Source: Achatina immaculata (Eukaryota; Mollusca; Gastropoda; Stylommatophora; Achatinidae). Taken from it: a stretch of DNA of 64,000 nucleotides. The stretch spans positions 44,108,768 to 44,172,767 of the forward strand of contig CM019699.1 in NCBI GenBank assembly GCA_009760885.1. The letters are read 5' to 3'. Both the position numbers and the translations under genes were made by a program. Positions 63,401 through 64,000 of the stretch are shown one piece after another. Positions within the stretch are counted from its first letter, which is position 1. The number at the start of each line of letters is the position of its first letter. A model generated the notes under the pieces. That model was given only the letters and a program-made list of their open reading frames with translations. It made no database searches and was not told the DNA's origin.

Positions 63401-64000
63401 AAGGTAAGTACTCCTTCATTGTGATAATCTTTCAAGATTTTAATTCAGCAGACACATCTGTGTTAAGAAAATGTTTTAAAAATGTCTAGTAGAGTATTTG
63501 ATATTCTGATATTATAACTTATTTTGTTACTTAACCCATGGCTCCAGAAAAAAGTCAACATTTATATCATCTTGCACTCAACCTCACTCATTGTTAGTGA
63601 ATATGCAAGGATACAAGGCACTTGATTGATTGATTGATTGACAAGGCATTAACTTTTACAGAGTAGAACCTTTTCTATAACTCAAAATGTTTTTCCTTCA
63701 TAGCTTATGATTTTCACATACCATTTCTGTGAAAACTGAATCAAGCTTTAATTCAATAAATGCATGACAAAATGTCTTTAAAATTTTTATTTTTTACAAA
63801 AATTGCCTATAGAAAAAGAGGTGTGTCTCTTATAACTTTTATAGACCAATAAACACAATCAGTTTTCTTTTCCTGTCTGTATACATTCTCTGATCAGTTC
63901 TGTTGTGTCTGCCATGCTTTTGACAGTGACGCTGCTCTCTGTAACAGTCATACTTACAGCTTTATGGGTAGCTCAGAAGAATCAGACTCGGAGAATTAAC
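22562..64000 (+). CDS. Stabilin-like EGF/FAS1 membrane or secreted protein (whole gene, 3' incomplete)
   Basis: The spliced model is 22562-22838, 34883-35082, 36712-36842, 45835-45895, 48465-48607, 56873-57041, 59039-59176, 60834-60896, 61756-61869 and 63269-63403, possibly followed by 63845 onward. Intron phases are 1, 0, 2, 0, 2, 0, 0, 0, 0, and each donor matches the next acceptor. The ten sure exons give exactly 477 codons without a stop. Domains: signal peptide (about residues 20-37), acidic Thr/Ser linker, three six-cysteine EGF modules (about 96-220), FAS1 domain 1 (about 224-365) and part of FAS1 domain 2 (from about 374). EGF plus FAS1 on one extracellular chain is the stabilin arrangement. 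Known stabilins are endocytic receptors and are much longer, so this is a short relative or a partial view. Ligand and function here are unknown. Confidence 0.85.
23272..23476. repeat. 26-bp minisatellite in intron 1, about 8 units
   Basis: The unit is GGATTCCTGAAGATAGAGGT plus AAAAGG, repeating every 26 bp with one or two changes per copy. Confidence 0.93.
23505..24062. repeat. 47-bp minisatellite in intron 1, about 12 units
   Basis: The unit contains GATTGTTTGTAGACCGTTGT and ACTGGAGACACTGGTCTTG. Period is 47 bp with very low divergence. Confidence 0.95.
24063..24390. other. Intron 1 spacer
   Basis: No feature is recognised between two minisatellites, apart from a short A-rich run near 24174-24190. 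Confidence 0.5.
24390..24695. repeat. 42-bp minisatellite in intron 1, about 7 units
   Basis: The unit contains CAAAGTTATCTATCTGGACA and TTTTGTATCTGTCTTTCTTA. Period is 42 bp (for example 24481 to 24523). Confidence 0.95.
24850..25405. repeat. 28-bp minisatellite in intron 1, about 20 units
   Basis: The unit is CTTTCTGCCATTCTCGTTCC plus TCACGTAA. Left units are diverged (TCGTGTTA forms) and the right half is nearly homogeneous, so expansion proceeded mainly on the right. Confidence 0.95.
25524..25584. repeat. (TA)n microsatellite
   Basis: About 30 uninterrupted TA dinucleotides. Confidence 0.97.
25585..26005. other. Intron 1 spacer
   Basis: Unique-looking AT-rich sequence with no gene or repeat identified. 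Confidence 0.45.
26010..26930. mobile_element. Unclassified interspersed repeat, copy 1 (about 0.9 kb)
   Basis: Shares extended similarity in the same order with 38625-39565. Shared pieces include 'gcattatttaattctgacaa', 'catattctacatgcag', 'cgatccccctcacttgtccg', 'aggccatgcctct', 'atatttaattggtcagctg' and 'cttgtcatttacctaag'. No coding motif is seen. Candidates are a solo LTR or a non-autonomous element; terminal motifs are not clear enough to choose. Confidence 0.75.
26931..27240. other. Intron 1 spacer
   Basis: AT-rich with a short (AAT)n run near 27130. No gene is seen. Confidence 0.5.
27245..27502. repeat. 15-bp satellite, segment 1
   Basis: Units ACACTATACTACATC repeat every 15 bp with CAC or CGC variants. 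The array is interrupted at 27503 by an RTE-X element and resumes at about 29590. Confidence 0.96.
27503..29588 (-). mobile_element. RTE-X LINE, 5'-truncated, RT almost intact
   Basis: The minus-strand frame runs from the 5' truncation near 29580 to the stop near 27532, broken by a single in-frame stop at about 28120. Reverse-transcriptase motifs are intact: [37 protein letters not shown] (A), [13 protein letters not shown] (B) and [11 protein letters not shown] (C, catalytic FADD). The C-terminal region has [18 protein letters not shown] and [18 protein letters not shown]. The apurinic endonuclease is missing. The terminus is a TATAAGATAAG repeat at 27503-27520. It is inserted into the 15-bp satellite and is the youngest-looking RTE-X copy here. 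Confidence 0.93.
29590..29885. repeat. 15-bp satellite, segment 2
   Basis: Same 15-bp unit as 27245-27502, between the RTE-X element and the mariner. Confidence 0.96.
29888..32305 (+). mobile_element. mariner element with internal minisatellite expansion
   Basis: Inverted ends: AAGTAATGAGACTGATT at 29900 and AATTAGTCTCATTACTT at 32274, 16 of 17 complementary, with 15-bp satellite on both sides. The transposase starts near 30080 ([20 protein letters not shown], then a TGA). It shows helix-turn-helix and linker segments ([20 protein letters not shown]) and the first catalytic Asp in [12 protein letters not shown]. The second, in RDNSPTYL, is at about 30822. The third, in [20 protein letters not shown], is at about 32010-32070. 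Between the second and third, about 1.1 kb of 31-bp repeats has grown. Stops, frameshifts and an A-run at 30620 make it inactive. Confidence 0.9.
30875..32018. repeat. 31-bp minisatellite inside the mariner transposase, about 37 units
   Basis: The unit is AACAAGTGTGTATTCTCAAC plus CATCCACCCTG. It corresponds to the transposase codons just before HPPYSADL, so the array grew from the coding sequence. Variants (CTATCC for CCATCC, and one-base-shorter units near 31310 and 31380) are clustered. Confidence 0.95.
32310..32350. repeat. 15-bp satellite remnant, segment 3
   Basis: 'ctcactatactacatcacac' resumes directly after the mariner, confirming that the element sits inside the satellite. Confidence 0.85.
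32351..32650. other. Intron 1 spacer with (CT)n
   Basis: No gene is seen. A short (CT)n run lies at about 32506-32532. Confidence 0.5.
32655..33475 (+). mobile_element. Tc1/mariner-superfamily element, internally deleted
   Basis: In three frames the transposase pieces are [20 protein letters not shown] (N-terminal DUF4817-type helix-turn-helix), [46 protein letters not shown] and [20 protein letters not shown], then [14 protein letters not shown]. The middle of the catalytic core is missing near 33010-33060. It is a different family from the mariner at 29.9 kb and resembles the element at 55-56 kb. Ends are not clear. Confidence 0.82.
33722..34140. repeat. 15-bp satellite, segment 4, with 30-bp higher-order unit
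   Basis: Alternating ACACTATACTACATT and ACACTATACCACATC make a 30-bp higher-order unit, with larger blocks containing 'acattatgcacacca'. Same family as 27245-27502, so the satellite once spanned the whole transposon cluster. Confidence 0.95.
34200..34440. mobile_element. Unclassified short repeat, copy 1
   Basis: Shares about 150 bp with 62545-62720. Common pieces are 'acttctctaaaaatatggga' versus 'atttctctaaaaacactgag', 'gacatcctga', 'tcaaaggcc', 'ggaccag' and 'gacagttatagtta' versus 'acagttacagtta'. It looks like a SINE or MITE. No tRNA boxes are visible. Confidence 0.65.
34470..34845. repeat. 36- to 42-bp minisatellite before exon 2, about 8 units
   Basis: Units contain TTCCATTCTACACTGACTGT and ATAATACCATGAATCATATT; some lack 'accatg'. 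The last unit ends about 40 bp before the exon 2 acceptor, so the array adjoins the splice signal. Confidence 0.93.
34883..35082 (+). CDS. Exon 2: EGF-like domain 1 and start of EGF 2
   Basis: Acceptor 'gtctgctgcag' before 34883, donor 'cag|gttatc'. Phase 1 in, phase 0 out, 200 bp. It encodes [14 protein letters not shown], then [15 protein letters not shown], a complete six-cysteine EGF module with the GYxGDGxxC ending typical of stabilin and fibrillin modules. Then comes [16 protein letters not shown] of a second EGF. An N-glycosylation site (NTT) is present. Confidence 0.9.
35098..35390. other. Intron 2 spacer with (TA)n and G run
   Basis: (TA)n at about 35125-35145 and a G-run of about 18 at 35197-35215. 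Otherwise nothing is recognised. Confidence 0.6.
35395..35745. repeat. 26-bp minisatellite in intron 2, about 13 units
   Basis: The unit is TGACTGAAAGACATAGTACA plus TGATAC, spaced 26 bp (35521 to 35547). The central units are identical. Confidence 0.95.
35830..36190. repeat. 40-bp minisatellite in intron 2, about 9 units
   Basis: The unit contains AATCTCTGTAGTCTCTTGAT and GATGATATGTTACTGCAGA. Period is 40 bp. Right-hand copies are more diverged. Confidence 0.94.
36500..36640 (+). mobile_element. tRNA-derived SINE
   Basis: A-box-like GGCTAGCGTAGTGATTAGTG and B-box-like GGTATGAACCC about 40 bp later give an internal pol III promoter layout. A non-tRNA body and T-rich stretch follow. It sits 70 bp upstream of exon 3. 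Confidence 0.65.
36712..36842 (+). CDS. Exon 3: end of EGF 2 and most of EGF 3
   Basis: Acceptor 'tgttttatcttcag', donor 'attaa|gtatgt'. Phase 0 in, phase 2 out, 131 bp. It encodes [18 protein letters not shown], completing EGF 2 begun in exon 2, then [12 protein letters not shown] of EGF 3. EGF modules split across introns agree with a real multi-exon gene. Confidence 0.9.
36860..37287. repeat. Degenerate repeats before the 22-bp array
   Basis: Diverged copies around 'gctgtgtgtagctgtaag' include two near-identical 60-bp copies at 37021-37140. It grades into the regular array. Confidence 0.75.
37288..38150. repeat. 22-bp minisatellite in intron 3, about 39 units
   Basis: The unit is CTGCTGTGTGTTGTATATTT plus CC. 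A few units have TTGTTG or lack GT. All three forward frames and two reverse frames remain open because the unit contains no stop, so long reading frames here are meaningless. Confidence 0.97.
38151..38394. other. Intron 3 spacer
   Basis: No gene or repeat is recognised. Confidence 0.5.
38395..38525 (+). mobile_element. Penelope-like element fragment
   Basis: 'gcagagttaaattaatg', 'gggttaagaaa' and 'tcctgacactca' match the linker-region PLE sequence at about 11570-11685 with strong divergence. It is an old fragment. Confidence 0.6.
38625..39565. mobile_element. Unclassified interspersed repeat, copy 2
   Basis: Same family as 26010-26930, in the same orientation, with an additional segment near 38710-38770 absent from copy 1. 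Its right end abuts the A/T-rich end of the Penelope copy at 39566. Confidence 0.75.
39566..40440 (-). mobile_element. Penelope-like element, left inverted arm
   Basis: The minus strand encodes 166 residues (39939-40439): [27 protein letters not shown], then [20 protein letters not shown] with [30 protein letters not shown] and [20 protein letters not shown]. This is the PLE zinc-binding linker and complete GIY-YIG nuclease, including the Arg of LRLGDR and the Glu of LEN. The reverse transcriptase is absent. About 530 bp of its 3' side (39566-40092) is matched in reverse complement by 40452-40521 plus 42377-42840. Confidence 0.9.
40452..40521 (+). mobile_element. Penelope-like element, right arm, first piece
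   Basis: + strand PLE sequence 'ttcaatggccccaaccacag' to 'gtcacgcagat' is an exact reverse complement of the left arm. It is cut at the 11-bp target duplication and continues at 42377. Confidence 0.88.
40511..40521. repeat. Target-site duplication, left
   Basis: GTCACGCAGAT at 40511-40521 is repeated at 42377-42387. The uninterrupted PLE sequence elsewhere (43766 onward) has only one copy. Confidence 0.9.
40763..41020 (-). repeat. 88-bp subrepeats, three copies
   Basis: 'gttggactttctcaccgg' begins at 40763, 40851 (ttggacctt) and 40940. Each unit contains GGGTGAGAGG and CTCACCGG, able to pair within or between units. Probably untranslated-region subrepeats of the retroelement. Confidence 0.88.
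41130..41615 (-). repeat. Hairpin-bearing repeats, three copies
   Basis: Three copies of a unit containing GCCGGTTTAGGCATAT-like sequence, a GGACGTGGCCG-like segment and the palindrome ACCTCTAGAGCAGAGGT lie near 41140-41225, 41250-41335 and (diverged, ACCTCCAGACCAGAGGT) 41520-41610. A second pair of similar blocks carries GGGAGGAGC (41458 and 41690). Confidence 0.8.
41739..41887 (-). pseudogene. 18S rRNA 5' fragment (149 bp)
   Basis: The minus strand reads CTGGTTGATCCTGTCAGTAG, then CATATGCTTGTCTCAAAGAT, AAGCCATGCATGTCTAAGTT, AATGGCTCATTAAATCAGTC and GATCCTACTTGGATAACTGT. These are the conserved first helices of eukaryotic small-subunit rRNA, with one change in the universal start (CCTGTCAG for CCTGCCAG). 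It stops at GGATAACTGTGG, where 18S should continue TAATTCTAG. It is a fragment within a retro-insertion, not a functional rRNA gene. Confidence 0.93.
41888..42376 (-). other. Probable 5' external transcribed spacer of rDNA
   Basis: GC-rich sequence directly upstream of the 18S start on the same strand, in the place of the 5'ETS. Assignment rests on position only. Features include GC-rich stretches near 41990-42030 and 42330-42370. Confidence 0.6.
42377..42960 (+). mobile_element. Penelope-like element, right arm, second piece and terminus
   Basis: Continues the PLE from 40521: 'gacacaagccgcctggcact', then 'ggaaccacatgggttaaact' and the 3' untranslated region, reverse complementary to 39566-40030. 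It extends beyond the left arm to the terminal motif 'gattaaggctcacgccgaaa' at 42902 and a (TA)n at 42947-42960. Confidence 0.88.
43015..43265 (+). mobile_element. Diverged Penelope GIY-YIG fragment
   Basis: 'ctgattagatgaccgcatgc', 'atagaggcaaatatcatttt', 'taaacaatgtcactctgatg' and 'atggtttaaactca' align with the PLE nuclease and tail region at 43630-43830. It is a diverged copy directly upstream of the next one. Confidence 0.75.
43266..43985 (+). mobile_element. Penelope-like element 3' part
   Basis: + strand, broken frames: [45 protein letters not shown], then frameshifted [20 protein letters not shown] and HRGKSDF. It runs from the linker through the GIY-YIG nuclease into the untranslated region, ending near the hAT sequence. 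This is the uninverted arrangement against which the two inverted copies can be compared. Confidence 0.85.
43986..45637 (-). mobile_element. hAT-superfamily transposon, 3' truncated
   Basis: Minus strand: start codon at 44808 ([20 protein letters not shown]), a BED-like zinc finger (CLLCDFNGK, with a frameshift near 44690), a stop at about 44512, then [20 protein letters not shown] and [19 protein letters not shown]. These match hAT transposases of the class related to vertebrate ZBED5/GTF2IRD2/SCAND3-like proteins, with catalytic Asp in LDESTD and CTDGA. The outer end CAGGGGTGGGGAACCTGCGG (complement at 45618-45637) is a typical hAT terminal repeat. The C-terminal half is absent, so it is dead. 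Confidence 0.88.
45507..45552. repeat. (TA)n microsatellite within the hAT end
   Basis: Two TA runs separated by a TT, inside the 5' untranslated part of the hAT element. Confidence 0.95.
45835..45895 (+). CDS. Exon 4: end of EGF 3
   Basis: Acceptor 'tgttttccctgcag', donor 'cag|gtattt'. Phase 2 in, phase 0 out, 61 bp. It encodes [19 protein letters not shown]. Joined to exon 3 it gives [18 protein letters not shown], completing a six-cysteine EGF. It is too short to find by frame length, but the domain and phase fit are exact. Confidence 0.85.
46095..47065. repeat. 36-bp minisatellite in intron 4, about 27 units
   Basis: Two subfamilies: left units CTTAGTGATGCTCCTCACAC and right units CTCTGTGATACTTCTTGCAC, both with AAACAATGTCCCACCT. 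The boundary is near 46430. Period 36 keeps frames open on both strands; no coding signal. Confidence 0.96.
47335..47757. repeat. 47-bp minisatellite in intron 4, 9 units
   Basis: The unit contains AAGACTATGTGGAAGATGTA and TAACAAAGGGTGCAGCACTT. Period is 47 bp (47351 to 47398). Confidence 0.95.
47985..48190 (-). mobile_element. LINE C-terminal relic
   Basis: The minus strand reads [50 protein letters not shown]. This is the RRxPRxTW..NRDEWR pattern found at the C-terminus of RTE-like and other LINEs. No polymerase remains. Confidence 0.55.
48465..48607 (+). CDS. Exon 5: FAS1 domain 1, N-terminal part
   Basis: Acceptor 'gacttatcttccag', donor 'ttag|gtaata'. Phase 0 in, phase 2 out, 143 bp. 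It encodes [20 protein letters not shown] and then [14 protein letters not shown], the FAS1 H1-type block (TVFAPTNxAF in the family). FAS1 domains mediate cell adhesion or ligand contact outside the cell. Confidence 0.9.
48608..49130. other. Intron 5 spacer
   Basis: No gene or clear repeat is recognised. Confidence 0.45.
49130..49845. repeat. 35-bp minisatellite in intron 5, left segment
   Basis: The unit contains CTACTGAACTTTTCTCACTT and TTTATTTGATTGTCT. Some units are two bases shorter (AGGGTGTCTACTG). It is interrupted by an RTE-BovB element at about 49846. Confidence 0.95.
49846..52568 (+). mobile_element. RTE-BovB-type LINE inserted in the 35-bp array
   Basis: Same family as 18757-21418 and slightly longer at the 5' end ([20 protein letters not shown]). 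It has endonuclease [11 protein letters not shown] and QIDYILIN, then RT segments [32 protein letters not shown] (motif A), [20 protein letters not shown] (motif B) and RYADNTVLI (motif C, second catalytic Asp changed to Asn). It has many stops and frameshifts and a (GATGAT)n tail to 52568. Flanking ACTGAACTTTT on both sides is compatible with a target duplication, though the repeat itself could produce it. Confidence 0.93.
52568..54440. repeat. 35-bp minisatellite in intron 5, right segment
   Basis: Continues the same array. Subfamilies occur in blocks: ATTTGGGTGTCTACTG (52630-52850), GTTTCTGTGTCTCTACTGGA (53270-53930) and ATTTAGGTGTCTCTAATCAA (53940-54220). With the left segment the array was about 2.6 kb before the insertion. 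Confidence 0.95.
54441..55086. repeat. Degenerate T-rich repeats
   Basis: From about 54720 loosely repeated 'gatatgtttataatgatgtt' motifs occur at irregular spacing. No gene is seen. Confidence 0.5.
55087..56345 (-). mobile_element. Mariner-superfamily element with long inverted repeats, internally deleted
   Basis: Left TACAGTGTGTTCCATAAATA at 55087 pairs with the complement at 56345. Then 30 bases are perfectly inverted (through CACTAACACAGTATCGATT), and similarity continues to a shared GGTATCTAGCCACATCTACC about 100 bp in. TA lies at both ends. On the minus strand 55886-56113 encodes the N-terminal helix-turn-helix ([20 protein letters not shown] and [18 protein letters not shown]), and 55490-55607 the C-terminal end ([34 protein letters not shown]). 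The catalytic core is deleted. A repeat of about 49 bp lies at 55245-55485. Confidence 0.88.
55245..55485. repeat. 49-bp minisatellite inside the mariner-type element, about 5 units
   Basis: The unit contains GTCAGACATGCACCTGTGTG and TACAGACATGTACAGATG. It lies at the C-terminal coding end of the transposon. Confidence 0.88.
56346..56872. other. Intron 5 end
   Basis: A-run at 56370-56383 and a two-copy 33-bp repeat ('acagcttatgcatgctcac') at 56520-56585. Nothing else is recognised. Confidence 0.5.
56873..57041 (+). CDS. Exon 6: FAS1 domain 1, middle
   Basis: Acceptor 'gtgtggtgctccag', donor 'cag|gtgggt'. Phase 2 in, phase 0 out, 169 bp. It encodes [20 protein letters not shown] and [16 protein letters not shown], the central FAS1 'YH' region (H-I-V-x-G in place of YHVVPG), then [15 protein letters not shown]. 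Confidence 0.9.
57042..57354. other. Intron 6 spacer
   Basis: No gene or repeat is recognised. Confidence 0.45.
57355..57826 (+). mobile_element. Retroelement 3' end with GCGAACGAAGAAG tail
   Basis: A GC-richer segment (from about 57355, 'caggctggtggacggatggg') ends in TGCGAACGAAGAAGAAGAAG. This is the same terminal sequence as the chimeric insertion at 40522-42376 (complement at 40522-40543). The body shows no similarity to that insertion that I can see, so the shared part may be only the 3' recognition end, as in LINE/SINE pairs. Confidence 0.65.
57840..58110 (-). mobile_element. tRNA-derived SINE (minus strand)
   Basis: The minus strand from about 58108 reads GTGTGGTCTCAGGGTTAAGA (A-box region) and, about 35 bp on, GAGTTTGAATCC (B box). 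A body extends to about 57840. Confidence 0.75.
58111..59038. other. Intron 6 remainder
   Basis: AT-rich, with a (TA)n at about 58446-58465 and A-runs near 58381 and 58653. No gene is recognised. Confidence 0.55.
59039..59176 (+). CDS. Exon 7: FAS1 domain 1, C-terminal part
   Basis: Acceptor 'tttatgacttaacag', donor 'gag|gtaaga'. Phase 0 on both sides, 46 codons. It encodes [20 protein letters not shown], the diagnostic FAS1 ending (NGVIHVIDxVL in the family), then [10 protein letters not shown], a short linker. Confidence 0.92.
59225..59425 (+). mobile_element. tRNA-derived SINE
   Basis: A tRNA-like head with the B box GAGGTTCAAGTCCC at about 59280-59293 and a plausible A-box region about 45 bp before it. 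A non-tRNA body follows to about 59425. Confidence 0.6.
59426..60075. other. Intron 7 spacer, probable old LINE debris
   Basis: AT-rich with no clear frame. Similar wording near 59980 and 60050 ('agaacaaccaaacttacaaa', 'gggcaaccaaatttccaaaa') suggests a small internal duplication of about 70 bp. Confidence 0.45.
60076..60462 (+). mobile_element. RTE-type LINE 3' end with (GAT)n tail
   Basis: Encodes [33 protein letters not shown], then a stop, and [20 protein letters not shown]. This is the C-terminal region of a third RTE-like family, with a (GAT)n tail at 60412-60462. Sequence and tail differ from the RTE-X and BovB-type copies. Confidence 0.85.
60834..60896 (+). CDS. Exon 8: start of FAS1 domain 2
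   Basis: Acceptor 'attttactttcag', donor 'gta|gtaagt'. Phase 0 on both sides, 21 codons: [20 protein letters not shown]. It resembles the first helices of FAS1 domains (xTVxDLIxxxxxFSxLxxLI). Confidence 0.85.
61500..61625. repeat. 51-bp direct duplication
   Basis: 'tatacaacaaatttatgtta' through 'atgacagtctaacaaa' is present twice in tandem with one base difference. Confidence 0.9.
61756..61869 (+). CDS. Exon 9: FAS1 domain 2, H1 block
   Basis: Acceptor 'tccatttgttttag', donor 'gaa|gtaagt'. Phase 0 on both sides, 38 codons. It encodes [20 protein letters not shown] and [18 protein letters not shown], matching the FAS1 pattern AGLxxxL..xxxTVFAPTNxAF..LP...xxLL. Confidence 0.92.
62285..62545. 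repeat. 59-bp minisatellite in intron 9, about 4 units
   Basis: The unit alternates AACATGGGAGCATTTTATAG and AACGTAGGGAACATTTCATG. Period is 59 bp (62332, 62391, 62450). Confidence 0.92.
62545..62720. mobile_element. Unclassified short repeat, copy 2
   Basis: Partner of 34200-34440, same orientation, about 150 bp shared. Both copies lie beside minisatellites in introns of this gene. Confidence 0.62.
62721..63268. other. Intron 9 remainder
   Basis: AT-rich, no gene or repeat is recognised. The frame opening at 63155 before the acceptor is intronic: a strong 'ctctacatttgtcag' acceptor at 63268 fits the phase and the domain. Confidence 0.5.
63269..63403 (+). CDS. Exon 10: FAS1 domain 2, continuation
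   Basis: Acceptor 'ctctacatttgtcag', donor 'aag|gtaagta'. Phase 0 on both sides, 45 codons. Joined to exon 9 it reads [20 protein letters not shown], then [20 protein letters not shown], matching the FAS1 central block (VLLYHVVPGVxxxxDL). The usual closing strand and GVIHVID block have not appeared by its end, so at least one further exon is expected. Confidence 0.85.
63845..64000 (+). CDS. Candidate exon 11: transmembrane segment (runs off window)
   Basis: Acceptor 'cttataacttttatag' before 63845, phase 0, fits exon 10. The frame is open for all 52 codons to the window edge. Residues 17-43 ([27 protein letters not shown]) form a hydrophobic span followed by QKNQTRRIN, a polar basic tail as at the inner face of a type I membrane protein. 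Against it: the second FAS1 domain would lack its final block, and another acceptor at 63897 opens a different frame that stops near the edge. Confidence 0.42.

Overview
This is an animal nuclear genome, AT-rich and extremely repeat-dense. It carries one recognisable host gene on the + strand, interrupted by long introns. There are GT-AG introns, tRNA-derived SINEs, Penelope-like, RTE-type, mariner and hAT elements, and a piece of eukaryotic 18S rDNA. The element mix and the 18S 5' end suggest a protostome invertebrate, possibly a mollusc. That placement is tentative.

Host gene: ten exons between 22562 and 63403 join in one consistent reading frame, with every intron phase compatible. They encode 477 residues: a signal peptide and Thr/Ser/Asp-rich leader, three EGF-like domains, one complete FAS1 (fasciclin) domain, and a second FAS1 domain that is not complete within the model. 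A possible eleventh exon (63845 to the window end) would add a transmembrane segment. The architecture is that of a stabilin-like, cell-surface EGF/FAS1 protein. The gene runs off the right edge.

Layout. 1-9.1 kb: stacked minisatellites, including a 4.5-kb array of 30-bp units with higher-order structure, plus Penelope and RTE debris. 10.2-12.2 kb: a Penelope-like element (PLE) nested in an RTE-X element. 13.0-19.05 kb: two successive tandem segmental duplications (period 1664 bp, then 1378 bp) carrying RTE-X fragments, a 31-bp minisatellite and CA-rich arrays. 18.8-21.4 kb: a decayed RTE-BovB-type element. 22.1-22.8 kb: transposase relic, then exon 1. Intron 1 (12 kb): minisatellites, and a 15-bp satellite broken by an RTE-X element, a mariner and a second mariner-superfamily element. 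Intron 3 (9 kb): a 22-bp array, Penelope copies in inverted arrangement, a chimeric retro-insertion containing ETS-like and 18S sequence, and a hAT element. Intron 5 (8.3 kb): a 35-bp array split by a second RTE-BovB element, then a 1.26-kb deleted mariner-type element with long inverted repeats. The remaining introns hold SINEs and short minisatellites.

No intact autonomous transposon is present. Long open frames lying over the tandem arrays are artefacts of unit length and composition. The most unusual object is the insertion at 40522-42376, flanked by an exact 11-bp target duplication. On the minus strand it reads 5'ETS-like sequence, the first 149 bp of 18S rRNA, structured subrepeats, then a GAAGAAG tail. 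This is best explained as a retrotransposed read-through rRNA/retroelement transcript.
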